Shown: positions 52,723 through 61,702 of the stretch, in pieces
Position numbering within the stretch: position 1 is the stretch's first letter
Layout: each line of letters opens with the position of its first letter
Origin: an uncultured Clostridia bacterium
GTDB lineage: Bacteria > Bacillota > Clostridia > Oscillospirales > CAG-272
Direction of reading: 5' to 3'
Assembly: GCA_944391815.1 (NCBI GenBank)
Contig: CALXUV010000002.1
Span: forward strand, 27,441 to 91,440
Length of the DNA: 64,000 bases
Program-made: the position numbers and the translations under genes
The notes under the pieces: generated by a model
Databases searched by the model: none
The model's input: the letters and a program-made list of their open reading frames with translations, nothing else
Told to the model about the DNA's origin: nothing

Positions 52723-53241
52723 ATGAAAAAAATATTTTTATATTTGCTTTTAGTTGCGGTTTTGACGTTTTACGGGTGCGGTCGAACTGAAAATATCGAG
52801 ATAACCGAACTTCTTATGCTGATAAGCGAAGAGCAAACCGGAGAAAACGGGAAAGGGGTATTTTACACAAGAAACGCCGACGGTAAAGAAGGGTTTCTGA
52901 CGCTTGACGAAAACAGTTTCGGAAGATTGTACAGCGGAAGATATGAGCCGCCGGTTTGTATTGACAGAATAGAAGATTATGCAGTAAGACTGCCGGTTGA
53001 CGACAGCGGTTATGAAATCCATATAATTAAGTGCCTGAACCGCTCTGACAGCGAAGAAATTTCAATGATGCTTCAGTCAAGAACAGAAAAAATTCAGAAT
53101 CTCGAAATACTTGAATACGCGCCGGAAAATTTTGAAAAGTACTATCGGGGAGCGGTGGTTGTGACGGTGGGCAGATACGCAGTTCTTCTCGCAACACCGG
53201 ATAATAAACTCGCTGAAAAAACAATAAAAAAATATCTTTGA
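52723..53241 (+). CDS. DUF4358 lipoprotein
   Basis: A 172-residue lipoprotein: MKKIFLYLLLVAVLTFYGC forms the signal peptide with lipobox FYGC (Cys 19). The mature domain matches DUF4358: EDYAVRLPVDDSGYEIHIIKCLNRSDSEEISMMLQSRTEKIQNLEILEYAPENFEKYYRG and VVTVGRYAVLLATPDNKLAEKTIKKYL. DUF4358 proteins are of unknown function at the cell surface of Clostridia. The ATG at 52723 has GGAGG seven bases upstream; an in-frame ATG at 52708 precedes it. Confidence 0.78.
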   Translation: MKKIFLYLLLVAVLTFYGCGRTENIEITELLMLISEEQTGENGKGVFYTRNADGKEGFLTLDENSFGRLYSGRYEPPVCIDRIEDYAVRLPVDDSGYEIHIIKCLNRSDSEEISMMLQSRTEKIQNLEILEYAPENFEKYYRGAVVVTVGRYAVLLATPDNKLAEKTIKKYL

Positions 53242-53539
53242 GGTTTCATAATCACTTTTTCCCGATCCCGGGTGAAGGGTTTAATTTTTACCTTTAATTG
53301 TTTTGCGTGTACGGCGTTTCTTTTAGTTTCCGGTGTTACGGGTAATGTGTAAGCATTATATTATGGTTTTAAGAACGTTTTAAGGACTTCAATTATCCGG
53401 GTTAAATGCAAGTTTTCTTTTCAGTTCAATACTTTCGGACAAAATGAAAAAAATTCCTCCGATACTGTTAAAAGTAAACTTTTTAAAAATCTGTTAAAGT
53501 ACTTGAAAACGCATATAAAATGTGGTATAATAAAGAGCA
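53242..53539 (+). other. Intergenic region upstream of the SRP RNA
   Basis: A 298-base AT-rich gap with the SRP RNA promoter at 53503-53531. No terminator after the DUF4358 gene is clear. Confidence 0.45.
53503..53531 (+). promoter_or_regulatory. Promoter of the SRP RNA gene
   Basis: TTGAAA (53503-53508), 17-base spacer, TATAAT (53526-53531) preceded by TGG (extended -10). The RNA would start near 53538. Confidence 0.87.
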
Positions 53540-53850
53540 AGACAAGATGCAGAATAAGGTCATACCGGCCGGGGAGCCAGCGGTGCCCTGTAACCTACAA
53601 TCCGCTAAAGTAGGGGTGGTTTCCGATCCGAGGGCTTACCGAGTACGGCTGCGCTGACGGGGAATGTGTTGACGGATGGGTCTTGTGCAATTGATGGCCT
53701 CGAACCATGTCAGGCGGGCGAACCGAGCAGCATTAAGGGGTATGTTCAATGTGCCACGAGGGCGCCTGTCCCGAGCATGAACCTCAGAATGCGCGTGTTT
53801 GGTAATGTTCGGAGTGAGGTGTATGACCGTATTGTGCATCTTGTTTTTTT
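53540..53850 (+). ncRNA. ffs: Signal recognition particle RNA, large (Alu-containing) type
   Basis: The RNA component of the signal recognition particle, binding Ffh to target membrane proteins. The 5' Alu domain is clear: GCCGGGGAGCCAGCGGTGCC then CTGTAACCTACAATCCGCT, followed by helix 5 strands. The S domain with GTCAGGCGGGCGAACCGAGCAGCATTAA gives helix 8, close to the Ffh-binding consensus. The ends pair perfectly (ACAAGATGCA.., GGTCATAC with GTATGACC and TGCATCTTGT), and the closing stem plus T-run doubles as the terminator. Total about 311 bases, as in Bacillus scRNA. It lies immediately upstream of dnaX, a common arrangement. Confidence 0.94.
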
Positions 53851-53870
53851 AAGGAAACGGAGGCAAAAGT

Positions 53871-55472
53871 ATGTACAGGGCGCTGTACCGGAAATACAGA
53901 CCTAAGGATTTTGACAGCGTTTGCGGTCAGGATCACATAACATCCGTGCTGAAATATGAGGTGGCAAACAACCGCACAAGCCATGCATATCTGTTCTGCG
54001 GGTCGCGCGGAACGGGAAAAACCACCTGCGCAAAGCTGCTTTCAAAGGCAGTCAACTGTCTTAATCCCGAGGGGGGAAATCCCTGCGGCAGGTGCGAGGC
54101 ATGTCTTGCGATAGACGGCGAGAGAACAACGGATGTAACCGAAATGGACGCGGCTTCAAACACCGGAGTTGATTACATCAGGGACATAAAGGAAGCGGTT
54201 ATGTATGCGCCGTCAATGCTGAAAAATAAAGTCTACATAATAGACGAGGTTCATATGCTGACGCAGAGCGCATTCAACGCATTGCTCAAAACTCTTGAAG
54301 AACCCCCGGCTAACGTTGTGTTCATTCTCGCCACAACCGAACAGCACAAGATTCCCGCAACCATACTTTCGAGATGTCAGAAGTTTGAGTTCAGAAGAAT
54401 CACAGCGCCCGTAATTGCGGACAGGCTTGCTTATATTGCCAAAGAAGAAGGTTTTACGCTTGAAAGACCGGCGGCGATGCAGATTGCAAAGCTCGCTCAG
54501 GGCGGAATGCGTGATGCAATAAGCCTGCTTGAACTTTGCGCCGGAGAAGGGCGTGAAATAAACACGGCGACGGTGAGAGAGATAACCGGAAGCACAGGCA
54601 GAGAACAGGCTGAGGAAGTAGCTGCGGCGGTTCTTGAAAAGGATACAGACCGGCTGTTTGAAACTGTCGAAAGACTTGTGGCGTCCTCAAAGGAAATAGG
54701 TGTTTTCTGGCAGGAGCTGATAGGTTTTTACCGTGATCTTCTTGTCGTAAAGAGCGCAAAGCGTCCGGAAAACTACCTTGATGTTACCGAAGAGGAAATG
54801 AAAGTCCTGAAAGAAACGGCTGAAAAATACAAACAGCACACCTTGCTCAGACACTGCGCACTTCTTGAGGAAACATACGGCGCTATGCAGCGTCCGGGTG
54901 CCGTCAAGCGGCTTTGTGCCGAAATGACGTTTCTGAAAATGTGCGATGAAAAGCTCGACGTTTATCCGGCAGGACTTGCGGCGAGAGTATCCGGGCTTGA
55001 AGAAAAACTTGCGCTTCTGACGGAGAGCGGAGGCGTAATTCCGGCTTTGGCTGATGTCTCAGCCTCTGAGCAGGCAAAACCCATAATGTATAAAAAGTCG
55101 GTTTTACCGGAAACGACAGCTGCTGCGGAAGCGAGTGAGCCATCCGGAAAAGCAGCAAAACCCGAGATAAAAACTCAGCGAAGTTCCGCAAAACCTGTAT
55201 CGTGGTGGGCGGAAGCAGTAAGCCGTGTGGCGGAATCCACCCCATCGGTAGCGCCGTTTATGAAAATGTCACAGGCTTTCGAAAATGAGGGCGGACTGCT
55301 GATAAGAGTTCGGGGCGCAATGGCGATCGAACTTCTGGATACCCGGGAATTCCGTAAAAAGTTAAGCGAAAGCGCGTATTTCTGTTCGGGAAAAAGGTAT
55401 GCGCCGGAAAGTCTGCGGTTTACTGAGGCGGATATGCCCAAGGAGCAAACAAATCCCATTGACGAGCTCTGA
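53871..55472 (+). CDS. dnaX: DNA polymerase III subunit gamma/tau
   Basis: Clamp-loader ATPase of the replicative polymerase. The 533 residues: AAA+ core with Walker A GSRGTGKTTCAKLL (near 44), the zinc cysteines C..CGRCEAC (near 70), Walker B YIIDEVHMLT (near 122) and the SRC sensor (near 165), domain III to about 370, and a tau-like C-terminal region (380-533) rich in Ala/Ser/Lys. GGAAACGGAGG precedes the ATG, only 20 bases after the SRP RNA terminator. ybaB and recR follow; this dnaX-ybaB-recR set is widely conserved. Confidence 0.97.
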   Translation: MYRALYRKYRPKDFDSVCGQDHITSVLKYEVANNRTSHAYLFCGSRGTGKTTCAKLLSKAVNCLNPEGGNPCGRCEACLAIDGERTTDVTEMDAASNTGVDYIRDIKEAVMYAPSMLKNKVYIIDEVHMLTQSAFNALLKTLEEPPANVVFILATTEQHKIPATILSRCQKFEFRRITAPVIADRLAYIAKEEGFTLERPAAMQIAKLAQGGMRDAISLLELCAGEGREINTATVREITGSTGREQAEEVAAAVLEKDTDRLFETVERLVASSKEIGVFWQELIGFYRDLLVVKSAKRPENYLDVTEEEMKVLKETAEKYKQHTLLRHCALLEETYGAMQRPGAVKRLCAEMTFLKMCDEKLDVYPAGLAARVSGLEEKLALLTESGGVIPALADVSASEQAKPIMYKKSVLPETTAAAEASEPSGKAAKPEIKTQRSSAKPVSWWAEAVSRVAESTPSVAPFMKMSQAFENEGGLLIRVRGAMAIELLDTREFRKKLSESAYFCSGKRYAPESLRFTEADMPKEQTNPIDEL

Positions 55473-55627
55473 AAGATCCGTGCAGAGTAAGTAAAACGCT
55501 AAGCAGAATTAAAATAGTTTGATGGCTGCGGAATAAGGTTTCAGATAACATCTGATCAGCTCTGTTTTTGTAAATATTGTAAACAATTAAAATAATATAA
55601 TTTCTGAACATCGAAAGGAAAAACGAT

Positions 55628-55981
55628 ATGAAAGCAAGATTGCCGAAGGAATACACTCAGGGAGCCCAGGGAATGCAGGGAATGATCAAGCAGGCTCAGA
55701 AAATGCAGGAGGAAGTTGCCCGCAAGCAGGAGGAGCTTGAGCAGAAGGAATACAAAATCAACGCCGGAGGAGGAGCGGTATCTGTTACCATCAACGGAAA
55801 AAAAGAGATAACAGAACTGATAATCAAACCCGAAATCGTCGATCCGGATGATATTGAAACCATGACGGACGTAATTATTGCAGGTGTAAACGAAGCTATA
55901 AAGACGGTAGAAAACGACGCAAACAGCGAAATGGCTAAAATAACCGGCGGCATGGGTTCGATGATGCCGGGACTTTTCTGA
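55628..55981 (+). CDS. ybaB: Nucleoid-associated protein YbaB/EbfC
   Basis: A 117-residue DNA-binding dimer. The pattern QAQKMQEEVARKQEELEQKEYKINAGGGAVSVTINGKKEITELIIKPEIVDPDDIETMTDVIIAGVNEAIKTVE is typical of the family; an N-terminal Gln-rich stretch (GAQGMQGMIKQ) is also common. It helps pair DnaX/RecR in recombination repair or organises the nucleoid. GAAAGGAAAAACGAT precedes the ATG. The stop is one base before the recR start. Confidence 0.95.
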   Translation: MKARLPKEYTQGAQGMQGMIKQAQKMQEEVARKQEELEQKEYKINAGGGAVSVTINGKKEITELIIKPEIVDPDDIETMTDVIIAGVNEAIKTVENDANSEMAKITGGMGSMMPGLF

Positions 55982-55982
55982 T

Positions 55983-56582
55983 ATGAGCGAATTTATAGCG
56001 CCGCTTGAAATGATGATAGAAGCATTCAGGCGGCTTCCGGGCGTCGGCAGAAAAAGTGCCGAGCGTATGGCGTTCGGGGTGCTTGACATGACACCGGAGG
56101 AAACCGAAAAATTCACCGAGGCCATACTCGGAGCAAAGCATACGATAAAACAGTGCAGGATCTGCGGCAATATAACAGCTTCTGATATCTGCCCGATATG
56201 CTCAGACTCCAAAAGAAACAGTAAGCTCATCTGCGTTGTCGAGGATTCAAAAGCGGTAATTTCTTTTGAGAAGATAAAAGAATACGGCGGAGTATATCAT
56301 GTCCTCGGAGGAGTGATATCGCCGAGAAGCGGAAAGGGACCTGCCGATCTGAATCTGGCTACGCTTCCGGAGCGGATAAAAGAGAGCGGCGCGGAGGAAG
56401 TGATGATCGCCACCAACGCAACCGTGGAGGGTGAGACTACGGCAATGTACGTCAGCCGTCTGATAAAACCGACCGGAGTTAAAATCACCCGTCTTGCGTA
56501 TGGCATTCCTGTCGGAGCGGACATAGAATATGCCGATAAACTCACGCTTATAAGAGCGATTGAAGGCAGACGGGAATTCTGA
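55983..56582 (+). CDS. recR: Recombination mediator protein RecR
   Basis: Works with RecF and RecO to load RecA at gaps. The 199 residues: N-terminal helix-hairpin-helix (RRLPGVGRKSAERMAF, 15-30), C4 zinc finger CRICGNITASDICPIC (57-72), TOPRIM domain with ICVVEDSKAVISFE and the C-terminal GVKITRLAYGIPVGADIEYAD with the Walker-like stretch. It starts one base after ybaB, so is translationally coupled. The promoter must lie upstream of dnaX. Confidence 0.96.
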   Translation: MSEFIAPLEMMIEAFRRLPGVGRKSAERMAFGVLDMTPEETEKFTEAILGAKHTIKQCRICGNITASDICPICSDSKRNSKLICVVEDSKAVISFEKIKEYGGVYHVLGGVISPRSGKGPADLNLATLPERIKESGAEEVMIATNATVEGETTAMYVSRLIKPTGVKITRLAYGIPVGADIEYADKLTLIRAIEGRREF

Positions 56583-56695
56583 AATTCCGTTTTCGGGTGA
56601 GCTCGATATGAATTTCAGACGTTGATACTGAAAAATTGCGGCGGACGGGTACGGTCAATTGCAAAAGAAAAGGGAAAATTCAAGGAGCAAAACAA

Positions 56696-59092
56696 ATGCT
56701 GGACAATGACAGTCTGACAAAAAGATACACTGAGATAAAAAGAAAACTGTTTGACAAGGCGTACGGACACCTTAATTCAAAGCAGAGAGAAGCGGTTTTT
56801 ACAGTAAACGGACCGCTTTTGGTACTTGCAGGAGCCGGAAGCGGAAAAACAACGGTTCTTGTAAACAGAATTGAATATATGCTTCGGTACGGCAACACAT
56901 ATTTTTCGGAAAAAATACCGCTTGATATCGACGAGGAGAAGATTTCCGAGCTTGAAAAGGCGCAGTCGCTTTCTCCGCAGGAAATCAAATCGGTGCTGGA
57001 CGGAGTAAAAACATCTGTGATAAAACCGTATAATGTGCTCAGCCTTACCTTTACCAACAAGGCGGCAGGAGAGATGAAAGAGCGTCTTGTAAAAGCGCTG
57101 GGAAGCGACGGAGCAGAAGGCCTGTGGGCGGGAACATTCCATTCGGTGTGCCTGCGGATACTGCGGAGATTTACCGAGCAGACGGGGTATTCCGAGGGCT
57201 TTACAATTTATGATACGGATGACCAGAAAAAGCTTATGCTTTCGGTAATCAAGGACGCCGGAGCAGACGAAAAAATGTTCACACCGAGGGCAGCAATCGA
57301 CTTTGTAAGCGCCTGCAAAAATGAGCTTATAAGTCCGGATGAAGCCAAACAAAAGGCGGCTGAATTCCGTGAGGAAAAGCTTGCATCCTTCTACAAGGAA
57401 TACCAGAAACGACTTAAAACGGCAAACGCCATGGATTTTGACGACATAATAGTCCGGACGGTCGAGCTTATCGGAAAAAATGAGGAAATAAGAGATTACC
57501 TTCAAGGTAAATTCAGATATATCTGCGTAGACGAGTATCAGGACACAAACCATGCTCAGTTCGTGCTTGTCACACTTCTTGCGGAAAAGTACGGAAATCT
57601 CATGGTCGTGGGAGATGACGATCAGAGCATCTACGGATTCCGCGGTGCAGACATAAAGAACATTCTCAGCTTCGACAAGAGCATGGAGGGAGCAAAGGTC
57701 GTTAAGCTTGAACAGAACTACCGTTCGACATCAAGCATTCTCGACTGCGCAAATGCAATAATCAAAAACAATACCGGCAGACACGATAAAAAACTCTGGA
57801 CGGAAAACGGAGAAGGCGAAAAAATAAGTCTGAAGCTTCTCGGAAACCAGAGCGAGGAAGCTGACTATATTGCCGGCAAGATAATGGAGCTAAGGGAAAA
57901 GGAAAACAGAAAGCTCAGCGATTTTGCGGTTCTTTACAGGATAAACGCGCTTTCAAACACACTTGAAGGAGCGTTTGCCAGAAGAGGAATACCGTACAGG
58001 GTGCTCGGCGGTCAGCGATTCTATGAGCGTAAGGAAATCAAGGACATTCTTGCCTACCTCTGCGTAATAAACAATCCGCAGGACAATATAAGGCTGATGC
58101 GGATAATAAACGAGCCGAAACGCAAGATAGGAGACGCAACGGTCGATGCGGTCAAAACTCTTGCCGAGCATTACGGAAAGTCAATGTTCGAGATAATGGA
58201 AAATGCTGAACAGTACACGGCGATTTCCAAATCGGCTGCCAAGCTGAAAGACTTCACAAGAATGATACTGGGACTCAGGGAAATTGCGTCGGGAGATACT
58301 GTTGATGTTCTTATTGATAAGGTTCTGGATTTCAGCGGTTACCGTGCAATGATTGAAGCGCTGGACAGAGAGGACGGCAGGAACCGTGTCGAGAACATAG
58401 GAGAACTTATTTCAAACGCAGTGCTTTTCATGCAGAGCAGAGAAGAGGCGACGCTTTCGGATTTTCTTGAAGAGGTAACGCTTGTTGCAGACATAGACAA
58501 CTATGACCCGGATGCCGAAGCGGTAGTGCTGATGACTGTTCACAGTGCAAAGGGACTTGAATTTCCCGTTGTTTTTCTGCCGGCGATGGAGGACGATATA
58601 TTCCCGTCAGGCAAATCGGTATACAGCAGTGAGGAAATGGAAGAGGAAAGGCGGCTTGCATACGTTGCTGTCACAAGGGCGAAGGAAAAGCTGTTCATTA
58701 CTCATGTAAGGGAAAGACTTCTTTACGGTAAAACTTCATATTACAGGATGTCGCAGTTTGTCAAGGAGATACCGGATGAACTTCTGAGTGAAAGCAAAAA
58801 CGGCGAGCAACAACGAAAATTCCCTGCCGGAGCTTTCGGAGCGGTAAGGCATCCTTCAAAGCCTAAGGCTGAAATTTCGGGAGAATTCAGTATCGGCGCA
58901 AGCCTTGCTCAGAAAACCGTATCGGGCGCCGAGAGGTTTTCGGCAGGAGACAGAGTGCAGCACGGCGTTTTCGGAAGCGGAACTGTGCTTACAGTTACTC
59001 CGGCGGGAAGCGACGCCGTTTACGAGATTGCGTTTGACAATGCCGGAATGAAAAAAATGATGGCAAATTACGCAAAGCTGAAACGTATCTGA
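56696..59092 (+). CDS. pcrA: ATP-dependent DNA helicase PcrA/UvrD
   Basis: A 798-residue superfamily 1A helicase for repair and rolling-circle replication. Motifs in order: Q-motif LNSKQREAV, I GAGSGKTT (near 46), Ia LTFTNKAAGEM, II DEYQDTN, III VGDDDQSIYGFRGA, IV EQNYRS, V VHSAKGLEFPVVFL and VI VAVTRAKEKLF. The C-terminal GDRVQHGVFGSGTVL is the tudor-like domain that binds RNA polymerase. ATG 56696 is chosen for CAAGGAG upstream; the open frame extends to 56636. The 3' end is involved in a tandem duplication (59066-59340). Confidence 0.96.
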   Translation: MLDNDSLTKRYTEIKRKLFDKAYGHLNSKQREAVFTVNGPLLVLAGAGSGKTTVLVNRIEYMLRYGNTYFSEKIPLDIDEEKISELEKAQSLSPQEIKSVLDGVKTSVIKPYNVLSLTFTNKAAGEMKERLVKALGSDGAEGLWAGTFHSVCLRILRRFTEQTGYSEGFTIYDTDDQKKLMLSVIKDAGADEKMFTPRAAIDFVSACKNELISPDEAKQKAAEFREEKLASFYKEYQKRLKTANAMDFDDIIVRTVELIGKNEEIRDYLQGKFRYICVDEYQDTNHAQFVLVTLLAEKYGNLMVVGDDDQSIYGFRGADIKNILSFDKSMEGAKVVKLEQNYRSTSSILDCANAIIKNNTGRHDKKLWTENGEGEKISLKLLGNQSEEADYIAGKIMELREKENRKLSDFAVLYRINALSNTLEGAFARRGIPYRVLGGQRFYERKEIKDILAYLCVINNPQDNIRLMRIINEPKRKIGDATVDAVKTLAEHYGKSMFEIMENAEQYTAISKSAAKLKDFTRMILGLREIASGDTVDVLIDKVLDFSGYRAMIEALDREDGRNRVENIGELISNAVLFMQSREEATLSDFLEEVTLVADIDNYDPDAEAVVLMTVHSAKGLEFPVVFLPAMEDDIFPSGKSVYSSEEMEEERRLAYVAVTRAKEKLFITHVRERLLYGKTSYYRMSQFVKEIPDELLSESKNGEQQRKFPAGAFGAVRHPSKPKAEISGEFSIGASLAQKTVSGAERFSAGDRVQHGVFGSGTVLTVTPAGSDAVYEIAFDNAGMKKMMANYAKLKRI

Positions 59093-59340
59093 ACAATAGT
59101 ATTTGAGCGGTACAGAAACTTCAATCTAATCTGCTCACAAAACTGCGTAAGACAGCTTGAATGATAAATAACGGTAATTACGCAAAGCTGAAACGTATCT
59201 GAACAATAGTATTTGAGCGGTACAGAAACTTCAATCTAATCTGCTCACAAAACTGCGTTTAACAATGCCGTAATAAAAATAATGATGGATAGTTTCGCAA
59301 GCCGAAACATATTTGGAAGCTGAGTTAGCGAAAGACCGCA
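59066..59340 (+). repeat. Tandem duplication of the pcrA 3' end
   Basis: The block at 59066-59148 (starting AATTACGCAAAGCTGAAACG, covering the last codons, stop and 56 bases after it) recurs with no change at 59176-59258; the period is 110. After the second copy, AACAATGCCG, AATGATGG and CGCAAGCCGAAACAT at about 59262-59310 form a third, decayed copy of the pcrA end. Confidence 0.95.
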
Positions 59341-59401
59341 CCCGTAAAACAGGAAAATATAACCGTGCATCAATTTGCAAAAGGCAAAAGGGGGAAAAAC
59401 G
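59093..59401 (+). other. Intergenic region downstream of pcrA
   Basis: A 309-base gap filled almost entirely by the repeat above; the remainder (59310-59401) has no clear promoter for the kinase gene. Confidence 0.5.
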
Positions 59402-60439
59402 ATGGTTAATTTCATAAGGGACAGAGAATACAGCGTTCTCGGAATAGGAGAGGTAATGCTCAGGCTTTCCCCGGAGGGAAAGGAGAGAATATCTCACTGC
59501 GAAACCTTTGAGAAAAAAGCCGGCGGAAGCGAGCTTAATGTTGTCTCGGGAATTTCAATGCTTGGTCCGAGAACCGGAATAATAACCAAGCTCCCGGACA
59601 ACGAAATAGGTAAATTTGTAAAACACAAGATAAGGTATGCCGGAACCAGTGACGATTACATTACTTACGACACAAGTGAAAATAAAAGACTCGGTGTCTA
59701 CTACTACGAAAGCGGAGCTTACCCCAGAAAATCTGTAGTGTCCTACGACAGGGCAGGCTCATCGTTTACTACGTTCAGCCTTTCCGAGCTTCCGGCTGAC
59801 GTATACTCAAAAGCAAGCGTTTTCCACACAAGCGGAATAACACTCGGACTTTGCGAAAATATCCGCACCGGTGTTACCGAAATGATGAGAAGATTCAAAA
59901 ACACGGGTACGGTGATATCCTTTGACGTTAACTACCGTGCCGCTCTTTGGAGCGAAGCGGAAGCAAAGCAAGCGATTGAAAAGATTCTGCCGTATGTCGA
60001 TCTTCTTTTCATATCGGAGGAAACACTGCGGAAAATGTTCGGCATGAAAGGAACTCTCGACGAGATTCATCGCGAGTTTTACAGGCAAAACAGCGGACTT
60101 AAAATGATATTCAGTACTAAACGGCGTGTGATATCACCGCAGAAGCACAGCTTTACGTCGCTTGTCTACGACTGTGCGGAAGACAGACATTACTGTGAGC
60201 CGGAATATGAAAACATAGACGTAGTGGACAGGATAGGATCAGGAGATGCGTACGTTGCCGGTGCACTGTACGGACTGCTGACATACAATTCGGCAGAAAA
60301 AGCCGCTGAATACGGTGATGCGATGGCTGCGCTGAAAAATACGGTGCTCGGCGATATGACAGTGTGCGATCTCGGCGATATCGACAGGATTATAGCTGAT
60401 CATAAGTCAAACGGCGACACTGCGGAAATGGTCAGATGA
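59402..60439 (+). CDS. PfkB-family sugar kinase (probably 2-dehydro-3-deoxygluconokinase-like)
   Basis: A 345-residue ribokinase-family protein. The substrate-binding GGSELNVVSGISMLG replaces the usual GGAxANVA stretch, and the C-terminal catalytic motif GSGDAYVAGAL (usually GAGD) carries the base Asp. DVNYRAALW is typical of KDG kinases. Its likely role is phosphorylation of 2-keto-3-deoxygluconate from uronate breakdown; the decayed GH4 gene and the Gfo/Idh gene downstream suggest a former carbohydrate-acid interest. AAAGGGGG precedes the ATG at 59402; the frame is open to 59375. Confidence 0.82.
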   Translation: MVNFIRDREYSVLGIGEVMLRLSPEGKERISHCETFEKKAGGSELNVVSGISMLGPRTGIITKLPDNEIGKFVKHKIRYAGTSDDYITYDTSENKRLGVYYYESGAYPRKSVVSYDRAGSSFTTFSLSELPADVYSKASVFHTSGITLGLCENIRTGVTEMMRRFKNTGTVISFDVNYRAALWSEAEAKQAIEKILPYVDLLFISEETLRKMFGMKGTLDEIHREFYRQNSGLKMIFSTKRRVISPQKHSFTSLVYDCAEDRHYCEPEYENIDVVDRIGSGDAYVAGALYGLLTYNSAEKAAEYGDAMAALKNTVLGDMTVCDLGDIDRIIADHKSNGDTAEMVR

Positions 60440-60507
60440 TATTTTCGGCAGCATTACCGAACTGACTTCCTGAAACGGGCAGTCAATTAAATTTCAGAGA
60501 AAAATCA

Positions 60508-60551
60508 GCTACTATAAAAAAAGAGTTTTGCTACTATAAAAAAAGAGTTTT
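60508..60551 (+). repeat. Perfect tandem duplication, 2 x 22 bases
   Basis: GCTACTATAAAAAAAGAG followed by TTTT is present twice head-to-tail (60508-60529, 60530-60551), ending three bases before the -35 box at 60555. Its A-tracts could serve as an UP element or operator. Confidence 0.92.
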
Positions 60552-60554
60552 CTA

Positions 60555-60583
60555 TTGACAAAATAAAATTAAGGTGATATATT
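60555..60583 (+). promoter_or_regulatory. Promoter of the Gfo/Idh/MocA gene
   Basis: TTGACA (60555-60560), 17-base spacer, TATATT (60578-60583), 67 bases before the start codon. Confidence 0.85.
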
Positions 60584-60649
60584 AAATGAGAAATGTTTTC
60601 CGGCGTCGGGAAATGTCTTCGTAAGTATTTGCAACTGAAAGGGAAAGTT

Positions 60650-61702
60650 ATGAAAAAGAAGGTTACGGTCATAGGATACGGCGGACAGGGAGGCTGGCAT
60701 GCAGCTCATGCGCTTGAAAGCGATGTTGTGTCACTGCTTGGAATCTATGATATAGACGATGCGAAAATCAAACTTGCGCAGAGCAGGGGAATAAAAACAT
60801 ACGAAAGCCTTGATGCGGCTCTTGCCGATCCGGAATGCGATATTGTTGTGGTTGCCACGCCTAACGACGTACATAAGGAAATAGTCGTAAAGGCTCTGAA
60901 TGCGGGCAAAAACGTAATATGCGAGAAGCCTGTTGAAATGACAGTAAAGGCTTTTGATGAAATGATAGATGCCGCAAAAAAGAGCGGAAAGGTTTTCAGT
61001 GTTCACCAGAACCGCAGGTGGGACGTTGACTATCTTGCAATGAAAGACGTGATAGCAAGCGGCGAGATCGGCGACGTCATCAGAATTGAATCAAGAATAC
61101 ACGGTTCGCGCGGCATACCTTCCGACTGGAGATGCCATAAGCCTCAGGGCGGCGGAATGATACTTGACTGGGGAGTTCATCTTATCGATCAGATGTTGAT
61201 GCTTATTCCCGATAAGATAGTCAAGGTGCAGTGCGATGTAACAAACATTACAACCGACGAGGTTGATGACGGATTCCGTCTGAATCTCTATTTTGAAGGC
61301 GGAAAAACCGCTTATGTCGAAGTCGGAACTTTCAATTTTCTGCCACTTCCGAGATTCTATATGCTCTGCAAGGGAGGCTCGGCGAAGATAGAAGACTGGC
61401 GTAAGAACTGTGAAGTTGCGAAATGTCTTGCATGGCATGAAAGCGATGTAGTCCCGGTTCAGACTGCGGCGGGAATAACCAAGACAATGGCTCCGAGAGA
61501 CGAAATAACGCTGAAAGTTTATGAAAAAGACAGACCGAAATCTGACGTACACGACTTTTACCGTAACTTTGTAAAAGCGATAGACGGAAAAGAAGAGCAG
61601 CTGATAAAACTCAGCGAGAGCCGCAGAGTGATGGCGGTTATGGAGGCTTGCTTCAAGTCGGCTGAACTCGGAGTTGCGATCGATTTTGAATACGATCGGT
61701 GA
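60650..61702 (+). CDS. Gfo/Idh/MocA-family NAD(P)-dependent oxidoreductase
   Basis: A 350-residue dehydrogenase of sugars or inositol. The N-terminal Rossmann motif VTVIGYGGQGGWHAAHAL (5-22), then IVVVATPNDVHKEIVVKALNAGKNVICEKP with the EKP motif (Lys of catalysis), and the C-terminal domain with GGGMILDWGVHLIDQMLML (the conserved GGxxxDxGxHxID). The substrate is not determinable; the upstream sugar kinase suggests uronate or sugar acid metabolism. GAAAGGG precedes ATG 60650. It is a single transcription unit ended at 61814. Confidence 0.92.
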   Translation: MKKKVTVIGYGGQGGWHAAHALESDVVSLLGIYDIDDAKIKLAQSRGIKTYESLDAALADPECDIVVVATPNDVHKEIVVKALNAGKNVICEKPVEMTVKAFDEMIDAAKKSGKVFSVHQNRRWDVDYLAMKDVIASGEIGDVIRIESRIHGSRGIPSDWRCHKPQGGGMILDWGVHLIDQMLMLIPDKIVKVQCDVTNITTDEVDDGFRLNLYFEGGKTAYVEVGTFNFLPLPRFYMLCKGGSAKIEDWRKNCEVAKCLAWHESDVVPVQTAAGITKTMAPRDEITLKVYEKDRPKSDVHDFYRNFVKAIDGKEEQLIKLSESRRVMAVMEACFKSAELGVAIDFEYDR

